From assembly GCA_003142855.1 (NCBI GenBank), contig PLNW01000136.1, forward strand, positions 1 to 64,000: a DNA stretch of 64,000 nucleotides, given 5' to 3'. The stretch comes from Myxococcales bacterium (GTDB lineage: Bacteria; Myxococcota_A; Polyangia; Fen-1088). The translations under genes and the position numbers were made by a program. Shown here in pieces: positions 35,265-43,624 of this stretch (its first letter is position 1; each line of letters starts with the position of its first letter). The notes under the pieces were generated by a model that saw nothing but the letters and a program-made list of their open reading frames with translations, ran no database searches and was not told where the DNA came from.

Positions 35265-38200
35265 ATGGCGGTGTGTGCCGAGGACCATTCCCAGACCTAC
35301 GGCGATCGTTTTCGCGTCGAGGGCGAAGCGATCGAAGGCGGCATGGGCCTGGTCTATCGGGCCAAGGATCTGAAGACCGGTGAGTTTGTCGCGCTCAAGC
35401 TGGTGAGCGAGCCGCAGGGCACGCAGGCCCTGCGCTTCCAGCAGGAGGCGCTGGTGCTGGCCGAGATTGCCCACCCCGCAATCGTGCGCTATCTGGCCCA
35501 CGGCTCGACCGCCCGCGGCGAGCAGTACCTGGTGATGGAGTGGCTGGAGGGCGAGACCCTGGAGGACCGCGTGGCGCGCGGGCCGCTGCGCATCTCCGAG
35601 ACCCTGCAGCTCGGTCGCCGCGTGGCCGAGGCCTTGACCGTGGCGCACCGACACGGCGTCATCCACCGCGACATCAAGCCAGCCAACGTCTTTCTGCCTG
35701 GCGGCGATCCCAGCCAGGCCAAGGTGTTGGACTTCGGCATCGCGCGCCGCCTTTTCGATCCACGCCAGAACCTGCGCATCACCAGCGCCAGCGCGGCCCT
35801 GGGCACGCCTCTGTACATGGCGCCCGAGCAGGCGCGCGGGGCGAGCACTGTCGACGGACGCGCCGACATCTTCGCCCTGGGCTGCGTGCTCTTCGAATGT
35901 CTCGCCGGCCAGCCGCCCTTTGCCGGCGACTCGCCCACCGCCATCATGGCCAAGATCTGCCTCGACGATTCGGTGGACGTGGCCCGCAAGCGACCCGAAA
36001 CCCCGGCCGATCTGGTCGCGCTGATCGCTCGCATGCTGGCCAAGAATCCCGACCAGCGCCCGGCCAGGGCCGACGAGATCGTGCGCGCGCTCGCAGCCAT
36101 TGCGGGGCAGTTCCTCAGCCGTGATACCGCCAGCGATCTTGCCGCGGTCTATGTGACCCGCACGCCAACCCCGTCCCTGGTCACCACCGGCGAGCAGCGC
36201 ATGCTGGCCGCCATCCTGGTATCGCGGCCACACCCCGGCGCAGCCGCGACAGCCGCCGCACGCGATCCGGGTCGCACGGCTGACCTGGCCGGAATCCTGG
36301 CCGAACGACTTGCTGATTCCGAGCTGAGCGAAGCGGGCCTCGGGGATCTGCAGAACGCCATCGCACCCCACGGCGCGCGGCTGGAGCGGCTGGGCGGCGG
36401 CTCGCTGGTCATTACCCTGACCGACGATCAGCAGGCCACGCCACTCGACCAAGCCACGCAGGCCGCGCGCTGTGCCTTGCGCCTCAAGGCCGCGCTGCCC
36501 GACGCCAGCCTGGGCATCAGCACCAGCCGCGCCGACATGGCCGGCAAGCTTTCCTTGGGCGACGTCATCGACCAAGCCGGCCACCTGCTCGCCACCACCC
36601 CAGCCGGCACCATCCACATCGACGGTCTCACGGCCCGGCTGCTGGAAACCCGCTTCGAAATCCAGCCGCTGCCCGACGGCGCCGCGCGCTTGCTGTTCGA
36701 AAAAGGAATCCGCGAAGCCCCGCGCACCTTGATGGGCATGGCCGTCCCGTGCTTCGGACGCGACCGCGAGATCGATCTTCTGGAGGCCCTGTGGGACGAA
36801 GCCTGCGACGAGCCTGCCGCGCGCGCGATGCTCATGACCGCGGCCGCGGGCGGTGGCAAGTCGCGCGTGCGCCACGAATTCTGCGACCGCATCCAGCGCC
36901 ACGGCCGCACCTATGAATTGCTGGTGGGCCGCGGCGATCCCATGCGCGACGCCGCGCCGTTTGCCTTGCTGGGCCCTGCCCTGCTGGCAGCCGCTGGCAT
37001 CACCGGCGCCGAGCCCGAGCCAGTGCAACGCAAGCGCTTGTTGGCGCACACCTCGCGCTTCTTGCCGGCCAAGGACGTTCCGCGCATCGCCGCCTTTCTC
37101 GGCGAAATGGCCCTCTTGCCATTTCCCGACGAAGATCTGCTGCCCCTGCGCGCGGCCCGACGAGACCCGCGCCTGATGGCCGACCAGATGCTCCTGTCCT
37201 GGCTCGACTGGCTAGAGGCCGAGTGCAATCACCATCCGGTGTTGCTGGTGCTGGAGGACCTGCACTGGGGCGACACGCCCAGCGTGAATTTCGTAGACGC
37301 GGCCCTGCGCGTGCTGCCGGAGAAACCGTTCATGGTGCTGGCCCTGGCGCGGCCCGAGGTGGACCGGCGCTTCCCTGGCGTGTGGCGAGAGCGCAACCCG
37401 CAGCGGATCAATCTGGCGCCTCTGTCACAGCGCTGGAGTCAGCGCATGATCGAGCATGTGGTGGGCAAGCTGCCCGAGGCGGATGCGCGCTGGATCGTGG
37501 ACCGCGCACAGGGCAATCCGTTCTACCTGGAGGAATTGCTGCGCGTGGTGCGCGACGGGGGCAAGGTGGGCGACGACAGCAACCTGCCCGACACGGTGCT
37601 GGGTATGGTGCAGGCGCGCTTCGACATCTTTGGCGCCGACGCCAAGTTGGTCTTGCGCGCAGGCAGCATCTTTGGCCAGACCTTTCGGCCTGCCGGGGTC
37701 AAGGCCCTGGTCGAGGAAGACCGGCGCAAGGACGTGGACCGTTGGCTAGAGATCTTGACCAAGCGGGAGATTCTGTTTTCGCGGCCAACCGCTGACCTGC
37801 GCGAGTACGCCTTTCGGCACGCGCTGCTACGGCAGGCAGCCTATGAGATGCTGCCCCCGTCGGAAAAGCGGCTGGGCCACCTGCTGGCCGGGCAATACCT
37901 GGAACAAGCTGGCGAGCGCCAGGGCATCGTGCTGGCCGACCACTTCGAACGCGCAGGCGAAAAGTCGCGCGCCATTCGCTGGCTGGCAGTGGCAGCCCAG
38001 CAGTCGCTCGACGCAGACGACCTGGCGGAAACCCTGGCGCGCATCGAGCGAGCCGTGAATCTGGGCGCCGCGGGCGAGGAATTGTGTGCCATGCGGGTGA
38101 TCGAGTCGCAGGCGAGGTACTGGCTGGGCGAATACGCAGAAGCGGAGAGAGCAGCACGAGAGGCACTGTCCTCCAGCGACGCTCGGATCAGATTGGGTGC

Positions 38201-39233
38201 TCTGAGTGGTCTCTTTAACGGGCTTGGTCCACAAGCCAAGTATGACGAGGTTGCCACGCTATTCCGCGACCTGGAGCGGCCAGCAGCGCCTGAACTGCTG
38301 AATCCCTGGCTCGACTGCATGGTGAACGCGACCGCCTACCTGGCCGTCGGCGGCGACAACGAGGTGCGCGAACGCACCCTGGCGCTTCTAGAAGAGTCGA
38401 AGGAACGGCTCGAGCCGATTCTCCGCGGACGGGCCGAGAGCCTGAGGGCGCATCTCGCATCGAACGGAGGCAAGCGAGCCGAGCAAGTCGCGGCCTTCAA
38501 GTGTGCCGCCGACTACTACGAAAGCATAGGCGACCGGCGATCCTCCTGTGAGGGTCTCGGTAACCTCGCAATCAGCCTCCTTGAGGTCGGACAACTCGAG
38601 GAAGCCGAAGCGTCCATGCGGCAGATTCTGGCTACGGCTCAGAAGCTGGGCATCAAAGTCATCCTCGGGGGCGCTCTGCAGGGTCTCACCAACATTCTCG
38701 CGTACCAGGGATTTCTTGACGAGGCACGGGCTACCGGCGAGCGGGCCGTGGCTATGACGAGCGCTCAGAGCGATCGACGCTTCCAGGGATACGCAGAGGC
38801 GTATCTCTCGGTGACCGAGTACCTGGCGGCCGACTATGCGCGCGCCGAGCACTACGCTCGTGCCGCCGTGACAACCTGGGAGCCTGTGCTCTCAGTCCGA
38901 CCCTTCGCGATCGCACTGCTGGCTCGTGCCCTTCTGGCGCAGGGTCGCCCAGCAGAGGCGCTGGTCAGTTCCCGCGACGCCTATGCCCAGCTTGAGAGCG
39001 TCGGCGTGGTCGATGACGGCGAGGCGACGATACGATTGGCCCTGGCCGAGTGCCTGATCGCGGTTGGAGACACGACCGCGGCCCGGGAGGTTCTGAACAA
39101 GGCAGCCGGCCGCATTCTCGCCTCGGCTGAGGCCATCGACGATCCCGCAATGCGAGAATCTTTCCTGACCCGCATCCCCGAACACCGCCGCATCCTGGAC
39201 CTCGCACGCGAGCTGGCTGCTTCTGGGAATTGA
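35265..39233 (+). CDS. Ser/Thr kinase / cyclase-like / AAA ATPase / TPR fusion protein
   Basis: A 1,322-residue multidomain signalling protein. The N-terminal Ser/Thr kinase (about residues 14-285) has EGGMGLVYRA, VALKL, HRDIKPANV (His 134), VLDFGIAR and YMAPEQARG. Residues about 305-490 resemble a degenerate class III nucleotide-cyclase homology domain (AAILVSRPHPGAA, LGISTSRADMAG, GDVIDQAGHLLAT). An AAA-type ATPase follows (Walker A around Lys 532, AAGGGKSRV; VLEDLHWGD), then helical TPR-like repeats to the end. This order and length match the TIGR03903-type kinase/cyclase fusions, which are linked with modified-peptide loci in some bacteria; that is from memory. A short peptide gene converges on its 3' end, separated by a shared hairpin. 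Confidence 0.9.
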   Translation: MAVCAEDHSQTYGDRFRVEGEAIEGGMGLVYRAKDLKTGEFVALKLVSEPQGTQALRFQQEALVLAEIAHPAIVRYLAHGSTARGEQYLVMEWLEGETLEDRVARGPLRISETLQLGRRVAEALTVAHRHGVIHRDIKPANVFLPGGDPSQAKVLDFGIARRLFDPRQNLRITSASAALGTPLYMAPEQARGASTVDGRADIFALGCVLFECLAGQPPFAGDSPTAIMAKICLDDSVDVARKRPETPADLVALIARMLAKNPDQRPARADEIVRALAAIAGQFLSRDTASDLAAVYVTRTPTPSLVTTGEQRMLAAILVSRPHPGAAATAAARDPGRTADLAGILAERLADSELSEAGLGDLQNAIAPHGARLERLGGGSLVITLTDDQQATPLDQATQAARCALRLKAALPDASLGISTSRADMAGKLSLGDVIDQAGHLLATTPAGTIHIDGLTARLLETRFEIQPLPDGAARLLFEKGIREAPRTLMGMAVPCFGRDREIDLLEALWDEACDEPAARAMLMTAAAGGGKSRVRHEFCDRIQRHGRTYELLVGRGDPMRDAAPFALLGPALLAAAGITGAEPEPVQRKRLLAHTSRFLPAKDVPRIAAFLGEMALLPFPDEDLLPLRAARRDPRLMADQMLLSWLDWLEAECNHHPVLLVLEDLHWGDTPSVNFVDAALRVLPEKPFMVLALARPEVDRRFPGVWRERNPQRINLAPLSQRWSQRMIEHVVGKLPEADARWIVDRAQGNPFYLEELLRVVRDGGKVGDDSNLPDTVLGMVQARFDIFGADAKLVLRAGSIFGQTFRPAGVKALVEEDRRKDVDRWLEILTKREILFSRPTADLREYAFRHALLRQAAYEMLPPSEKRLGHLLAGQYLEQAGERQGIVLADHFERAGEKSRAIRWLAVAAQQSLDADDLAETLARIERAVNLGAAGEELCAMRVIESQARYWLGEYAEAERAAREALSSSDARIRLGALSGLFNGLGPQAKYDEVATLFRDLERPAAPELLNPWLDCMVNATAYLAVGGDNEVRERTLALLEESKERLEPILRGRAESLRAHLASNGGKRAEQVAAFKCAADYYESIGDRRSSCEGLGNLAISLLEVGQLEEAEASMRQILATAQKLGIKVILGGALQGLTNILAYQGFLDEARATGERAVAMTSAQSDRRFQGYAEAYLSVTEYLAADYARAEHYARAAVTTWEPVLSVRPFAIALLARALLAQGRPAEALVSSRDAYAQLESVGVVDDGEATIRLALAECLIAVGDTTAAREVLNKAAGRILASAEAIDDPAMRESFLTRIPEHRRILDLARELAASGN

Positions 39234-39236
39234 CCC

Positions 39237-39267
39237 CCAAAATGCGAAACGCCGCCCGGAGGCGGCG
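39237..39267 (-). terminator. Rho-independent terminator of the short peptide gene
   Basis: Arms CGCCGCC (39250-39256) and GGCGGCG (39261-39267) with a four-base loop, followed on the minus strand by TTTCGCATTTT. It starts about 24 bases beyond the peptide stop. It also lies four bases past the kinase stop, so it may stop both transcripts. Confidence 0.6.
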
Positions 39268-39291
39268 CTCGGTGGAAATCCTGCGTGGCGA

Positions 39292-39360
39292 CTACCTGGG
39301 CCACTTGCCTCCGCCACTGCGTACTCGGGATTTCACCTTGATGCCGGATGTCTTCTTCAT
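39292..39360 (-). CDS. 22-residue Lys/Arg/Gly-rich peptide
   Basis: A short gene with unusually good support. On the minus strand TAGGAG lies eight bases before ATG (39358-39360), the frame reads MKKTSGIKVKSRVR then SGGGKWPR and TAG, and a hairpin terminator follows. The peptide has nine basic residues and no acidic ones. The core KVKSRVRSGG resembles, from memory, short peptides with a K-x-K-[ST]-x-[VI]-[RK]-[AS]-G-G core that I have seen in myxobacteria and other multicellular bacteria; this is unverified. It may be a peptide signal, a modified-peptide precursor or a nucleic-acid-binding peptide. Direct repeats upstream look like operators. Neighbours are the kinase/cyclase protein (convergent) and a radical SAM gene beyond a relic. 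Confidence 0.6.
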   Translation of the reverse strand: MKKTSGIKVKSRVRSGGGKWPR

Positions 39361-39433
39361 GGTGGAACTCCTACTGCCGGCAGAAATACGCCGGTCGAGA
39401 GAATCGTGTCTCAAAAAGGCGCATCCAGCAAGA

Positions 39434-39568
39434 CAGATTCTTGACGGATCGTCAGATTCTTGACGATTTTCGCAACGTGGCATCAAAAATAGCAGCAATT
39501 ACAGCCTGATATGATTGCCACATTGCGCCTGGAAGACGCATCGTCGCTGAGTTGTCACAATCTTGACG
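39434..39568 (-). promoter_or_regulatory. Three CAGATTCTTGACG direct repeats upstream of the peptide gene
   Basis: Identical 13-mers at 39434-39446 and 39453-39465 (19-base period, about two helical turns) and a third, 11 of 13 bases alike, at 39556-39568. The first and third are each followed by a CGTCA making TGACG-N3-CGTCA palindromes. They are 75-210 bases ahead of the peptide ATG, a normal place for regulator binding. Confidence 0.45.
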
Positions 39569-39726
39569 GTTCGTCAGGAAGATTACTGTCTGCGAGCGCT
39601 ATCTCGCGCATTCTCCGTCGGTGACGAGCCGCCGCCGAGTGACTTCCCCGCGAAAATGCCAGAGCCACAAGCGCCACCAAGAATCGCGCCCGCGGCCGCG
39701 GACACGCTGACGGTCTGTATCAGCTC

Positions 39727-40060
39727 GCCATCGCACTGCTGGCGCGTGCCCTGCTGGCGCAAGTCGCCCAGTAGAGGCGCTGGTCAACGAGGCCGCAACC
39801 GTAGGCTTTGGCCGGTGCCTTGAATGTCGCGTCCTCTTCGGGGCGTGCCCCCCGCAAAGCGGTGGACAGACCGGGCGCGCTACGCCCGATACTTCTCCAC
39901 GTCGAGGCCGCTCTGCACCACCCCGCGCCAGACAACGGCCCACTGGCGATCCAATTCACGCGCGACTCTCGCGACGTTTCAACATCGCGAGAGTAATCAG
40001 CCCAGTATGAGTATCTCACGGACCTTGCCGAAATCGCGGTCGTGGACGATCCCGCAATAC
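39727..40060 (+). pseudogene. Decayed duplicate of the kinase C-terminal TPR region
   Basis: About 60 bases from 39727 match 38904-38965 of the kinase gene at roughly 90 percent (the ATCGCACTGCTGGC block), but with a one-base loss and a CAG-to-TAG change that break the frame. A second short match, GACGATCCCGCAAT at about 40046, parallels 39136-39149 in the kinase. In between, the sequence has drifted. It is a remnant of a tandem duplicate of the kinase gene, most of which is gone. Nothing else protein-like was found on the plus strand from 39234 to 40150. Confidence 0.55.
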
Positions 40061-40188
40061 GGACGGGTCTCGATTCGGCAGGTTCCGCGTCATGACCTTG
40101 AAAGGGGTGTGGCCTGATCCCGTTTGTCCCGGCTGCTCGCGGTGGTATCGTGCGTCCTGACCTTCGAGTGCCTTTGCGGATATCAACC

Positions 40189-42195
40189 ATGGCGACCGGC
40201 TCGTGTGGGCCTTTGCGCGGAAACGCGCCCCGCACTGCCGATGCAGTGGATTTTCTTCTGCTCAACGCCTCGAACCTGCCTGACAAGGCGGTCTACCCCT
40301 ACGCGTTCGTGCAGGTCTCGGCCCTGGCGCGCCACTTCGGTCTCACGGTCGTACGCTTCGATTTTGTGCGACTCAATCGACAACAGATCCGCCTTCACCT
40401 GACCAGGCTCATTCGGCGGCACCGGCCGCGCATGATTGGCTTGCACTTGCGGCAGGCGGATTCGGTCGTGGAATCGGACTATCCGCCGCCGCCCTCGGGC
40501 GATCCGTCCAAGTACTTTCTGCCTGTCGAGGACACCCGCGCGCTGGTGGGCGAGATTCGCCGGCTGACCCGAGCCCCCATCGTGGCCGGCGGCTTTGGCT
40601 TCTCTGCCCACCCGCTGCAAACCGCCGCGCGCTTGCAAGTGGACTTCGGGGTCCAGGGCGAACCCGACGGATTCTTCGCGCGTTTCGCCGATGTGCTGGC
40701 CCGCCGCGACCTCCACCAAGTGCCTAACCTGATTTACCGACGGGGTCGCACCTTTCACGCCAACCCGCGCGTCTTCTATCCCCCGTTCAACGGACCCGAA
40801 TACACCGACGAGTTGGTTGACGAGCTCATTCGTTTCTACGGGGAGCGTTCTCTGCTTGAGGGCACCATGGCCGCGGTTCCAGTGGAGATCGCGCGCGGCT
40901 GTCCTTTTCGTTGCTACTTCTGCAACGAGCCGGCGGTCAAGGGCCGCCGCGTACACTACCGGAACTGGTCCGCGGTCGAGCAGGACATGGCGACGCTGGC
41001 GTCGCACGGAATCCGAAACCTGTGGTTCGTCTGCTCCGAGATCAACATTCACCCGAGCCGGGCGCGCACGATTGCCCGTAGCATGGCCGCCCTGAACGCA
41101 GGCCGCGACGAGAACGCGCGCGTGCGCTGGCGCTCGTACAGTATCCCGCGCATGGCGCCCGCCGACCTGCGCGCCATGCTGTCGGCCGGTTTCCAACCCG
41201 GCTGGAACGATTTCCCTTCCTTCGACGACACCAACCTGGCGCACTGTCGGGTGCCTTTCCGCACGCACTCCGCGCTCGACTACTACCGCCGCTACCTGGA
41301 CTGGGCCGACCAGCAGCGCGACCCGCCCCCTGACCGCCAAACCTTCTATCTCTTTCTTGGCAACGCCTTCGCGAACGCGCGCACCATCAGCACCACCTTG
41401 CGCCGGGTCGACGCCCTCGGCTTGCAGGCCCGGCACGAGCAGGCTGCGGTCACCACTGCCACGCGCGTCTTCTGTGTCGATGGCAAGCACACCTGCGGCG
41501 ACCAGCGCTCGCTGTCTACGCTCGGGCGTCGCGGCCGCGGCCCACTCGACATCGTCGGCCCCACCTTTCATTTTGCGCCAGCCCTGGTGCGCCAGCTAGG
41601 CAGCGAGCAGGCAGTGCGCGAGTTTTTCAACTACGTGGCCGCCACCTTCCTGTCGAGCGAGCATCAGCACAAACGAAACTGGCCCGGCTTTCTTTGCGAG
41701 AGCGTCTCTCCGGCCGGGCTGTTGGCTCTCATGCGCGCGGCCCGGCGGGCACGCGCGGTCGGGCCGGTAGCGGTGGAGGCCGACGATGAGCGCGCGGCAA
41801 AGGAGATCCAGCGCGTGCTCGCAACGCTGTGGAAAGAACTCGATGAGGCGGCGGTGCGACGCCTGTTTGCACCGGGCGCGGAAGCCAGTCTCTGGGGACA
41901 GGTGGCTAACGGGGTGCTGATCCAGCTCATGCGGCCCAACGCGCGCAGCTTCTCCCGCATCCTACGCAGCCTGGGCATCCCGCACGACCGGGACGGCTTC
42001 TACGATCTGTCCGAATACCGCGTGGCCCGCATCTTGTATCGCCAGTTCGACAGCAACCAAGATCTGGTCAGCCAGATGTGTCGTGTGCACGACCTGCAGG
42101 CGGACTCGCTCGACCTGCTGCAACTGCACTACCTCCTGTTCGAGAACAACCTGCGCATCCAGCCCGAATACCGGCCCCTGCTCTTCGGCAAGTAG
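40189..42195 (+). CDS. Radical SAM protein with B12-binding-like N-terminal domain
   Basis: A 668-residue radical SAM enzyme. Residues about 15-170 look like a cobalamin-binding-type Rossmann fold (VDFLLLNASNLPDKAVYPYA, then IVAGGFGFSAHPLQTAARL and FGVQGEPDGFFARFADVL), though no DxHxxG His motif is visible, so B12 binding is doubtful. The iron-sulfur motif is RGCPFRCYFC (Cys 238, 242, 245), followed by a barrel with NLWFVCSEIN. About 280 further residues at the C-terminus are unassigned. GTG 40150 is an alternative start. An unknown 153-residue partner follows by 33 bases, probably in the same operon. Reaction and substrate unknown; peptide or lipid modification are options. Confidence 0.85.
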   Translation: MATGSCGPLRGNAPRTADAVDFLLLNASNLPDKAVYPYAFVQVSALARHFGLTVVRFDFVRLNRQQIRLHLTRLIRRHRPRMIGLHLRQADSVVESDYPPPPSGDPSKYFLPVEDTRALVGEIRRLTRAPIVAGGFGFSAHPLQTAARLQVDFGVQGEPDGFFARFADVLARRDLHQVPNLIYRRGRTFHANPRVFYPPFNGPEYTDELVDELIRFYGERSLLEGTMAAVPVEIARGCPFRCYFCNEPAVKGRRVHYRNWSAVEQDMATLASHGIRNLWFVCSEINIHPSRARTIARSMAALNAGRDENARVRWRSYSIPRMAPADLRAMLSAGFQPGWNDFPSFDDTNLAHCRVPFRTHSALDYYRRYLDWADQQRDPPPDRQTFYLFLGNAFANARTISTTLRRVDALGLQARHEQAAVTTATRVFCVDGKHTCGDQRSLSTLGRRGRGPLDIVGPTFHFAPALVRQLGSEQAVREFFNYVAATFLSSEHQHKRNWPGFLCESVSPAGLLALMRAARRARAVGPVAVEADDERAAKEIQRVLATLWKELDEAAVRRLFAPGAEASLWGQVANGVLIQLMRPNARSFSRILRSLGIPHDRDGFYDLSEYRVARILYRQFDSNQDLVSQMCRVHDLQADSLDLLQLHYLLFENNLRIQPEYRPLLFGK

Positions 42196-42228
42196 CAACT
42201 TCCTCGGCCGGCGTCCGACAACCAAGGC

Positions 42229-42690
42229 ATGTGCAAGAAACGCCGCCGATTCCGTTCCCAATTCATTCCTTTCCGCAAGCGCAGGCCGTCTGCCGTAATC
42301 ACCGTCGAGATGGCCCCGCAACGAATCGTCGCCATGACTTTGGCCGATGAACTGGCCGGGGCGGTCGACGCCGACGCGACACAACGCCAGGACTTGGTCG
42401 ACGCCGCGCTCAGTGTCGGGCAATGGCTCGCTGATCAGGGCTATCCTGGCCGCTGGGACAAGGTCAAACCGGCCGCGATTCTGCGCTGCCTCGACTTTCT
42501 GCCCAACAGTGAACGCGAGCGCTTCCTGTTCTCGTTCGTCGGCCTGTTGGGACACGGGGCACTGACCGGACAGATCCCACACCTGCCGGCCAAGCGGTCA
42601 ATCGACGAAATATCCACCCTGACCGGCGAAGAAACCGTGCGCGCCTTTGCGCGTACCACGGCCGCGCAGTTGCAGCCCCTGTTTTCGTGA
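42229..42690 (+). CDS. Unknown protein paired with the radical SAM gene
   Basis: A 153-residue (or shorter) protein without recognised domains. From about residue 36 it is a regular, mostly helical fold: MTLADELAGAVDADATQRQD, then WLADQGYPGRWDKVKPAAIL and ERERFLFSFVGLLGHGALTG. The N-terminal 27 residues are very basic (MCKKRRRFRSQF), and the alternatives ATG 42310 and ATG 42334 would remove them. It lies 33 bases after the radical SAM stop on the same strand, so it is a likely accessory or substrate-delivery partner. Codon use matches neighbours. Function unknown. Confidence 0.65.
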   Translation: MCKKRRRFRSQFIPFRKRRPSAVITVEMAPQRIVAMTLADELAGAVDADATQRQDLVDAALSVGQWLADQGYPGRWDKVKPAAILRCLDFLPNSERERFLFSFVGLLGHGALTGQIPHLPAKRSIDEISTLTGEETVRAFARTTAAQLQPLFS

Positions 42691-42694
42691 ACTG

Positions 42695-42743
42695 GGTCGA
42701 CCGCAGGTCGGGCGACCGCAGGTCGGGCGACCGCAGGTCGCCC
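42695..42743. repeat. Three 15-bp tandem units forming a GGGCGACC hairpin
   Basis: Units GGTCGGGCGACCGCA at 42706-42720 and 42721-42735 with a partial unit before (42695-42705) and a half unit after. The last part forms GGGCGACC-GCA-GGTCGCCC (42725-42743). It lies between convergent genes and may end both transcripts. The same palindrome recurs at 57699-57719. Confidence 0.6.
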
Positions 42744-42746
42744 CTA

Positions 42747-43505
42747 CTACACGCCAGGAACGTTGGTCAGCATCTCCAACATCTGCGCCGCGCGCCGGTC
42801 GCCGGGGTCCAGTTCCACGCAGTGCTTGAAGACCTGGGTGGCCTCCGGGATCTTGTTCGACTCGTAGTAGGCCATGCCCAGGTGATAGAACGCAGCCTCG
42901 TCCTCCGGGCAGTTCTCCACCACCAACTTGAAGTGGTGGATGGCCTTGTCGTACTGGCCTAGCGACGCGAAGTTCACGCCCAAGTGGTAGTTGGCGACCT
43001 TGGCCGCCGGGTTGAGCTCGACCACGCGCAGGAAGGACTCGATGGCCTTCTGCTGGCGCCCCAGATGGTAGTTGGCGATACCAATCCAATAGTGAGCCGC
43101 CGCATAGTCGGGGCTCAACTTCAGACACCGCTCCATCGTTGCGATGGTCTTGTGGATCTGGCCGCCGCGATAGTACGTCAGCGCCAGGTCGTAGAGTGCC
43201 TCAGGAAAATTCGGCTTCAGCGCGATGGCCTCTTCCAGGTACGTGGTCGCCTTCCCGATATCGCCGAGGCGGTAGTAGAGAATGCCCAGACCGCACAGAA
43301 CGTGCGCGTCGCGCAGGCCCAGGTCGTAGGCCTTCAACAGGGTCTCGATGGCAGGCCCCACCGGGCCGCCCTCCATGCGCCCTTCCATGGCCCGTCTCGC
43401 CAGCAGGTACTGGTCGGGAATGTTCTTGGCTGACGGGACGCCGCAACGCGGGCAGAAACGAAAATCAGGAGCAAGCTCGTACTTGCACTGGATACAAGGT
43501 GTCAT
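42747..43505 (-). CDS. Zinc-ribbon plus TPR protein
   Basis: A 252-residue protein. An N-terminal zinc ribbon (CIQCKYELAPDFRFCPRCG, residues 4-22) is followed by about five or six tetratricopeptide repeats (for example AHYWIGIANYHLGRQQKAIE, then YHLGVNFASLGQYDKAIHHF, and FYHLGMAYYESNKIPEATQV). TPRs are protein-binding scaffolds; the ribbon could be structural or bind nucleic acid or protein. No signal peptide, so cytoplasmic. It is alone on the minus strand, 119 bases downstream of the succinate dehydrogenase operon. Partner unknown. Confidence 0.85.
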   Translation of the reverse strand: MTPCIQCKYELAPDFRFCPRCGVPSAKNIPDQYLLARRAMEGRMEGGPVGPAIETLLKAYDLGLRDAHVLCGLGILYYRLGDIGKATTYLEEAIALKPNFPEALYDLALTYYRGGQIHKTIATMERCLKLSPDYAAAHYWIGIANYHLGRQQKAIESFLRVVELNPAAKVANYHLGVNFASLGQYDKAIHHFKLVVENCPEDEAAFYHLGMAYYESNKIPEATQVFKHCVELDPGDRRAAQMLEMLTNVPGV

Positions 43506-43624
43506 GGGGCCCCCCTGTTGGTTTGGATACGTCGTGCTTACTTGCTAGTTGGATGTCCGTGGAGAGACACAGTATCAGCCAATTCCGCATTTCTTGCGTT
43601 TTCGCGCAAGAATCAGAGCCGCCC

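Noticed and set aside
35100-37049. A 649-codon minus-strand frame opposite the large kinase
   Set aside because: Antisense to conserved kinase motifs and lacking protein-like features of its own.
40189-42195. Radical SAM protein as a member of the RiPP-maturation rSAM family 1 (ocin type)
   Set aside because: The cluster motif is plain CPFRCYFC and lacks the Trp/His-rich insertion I expect for that family, so only a general radical SAM name is given.
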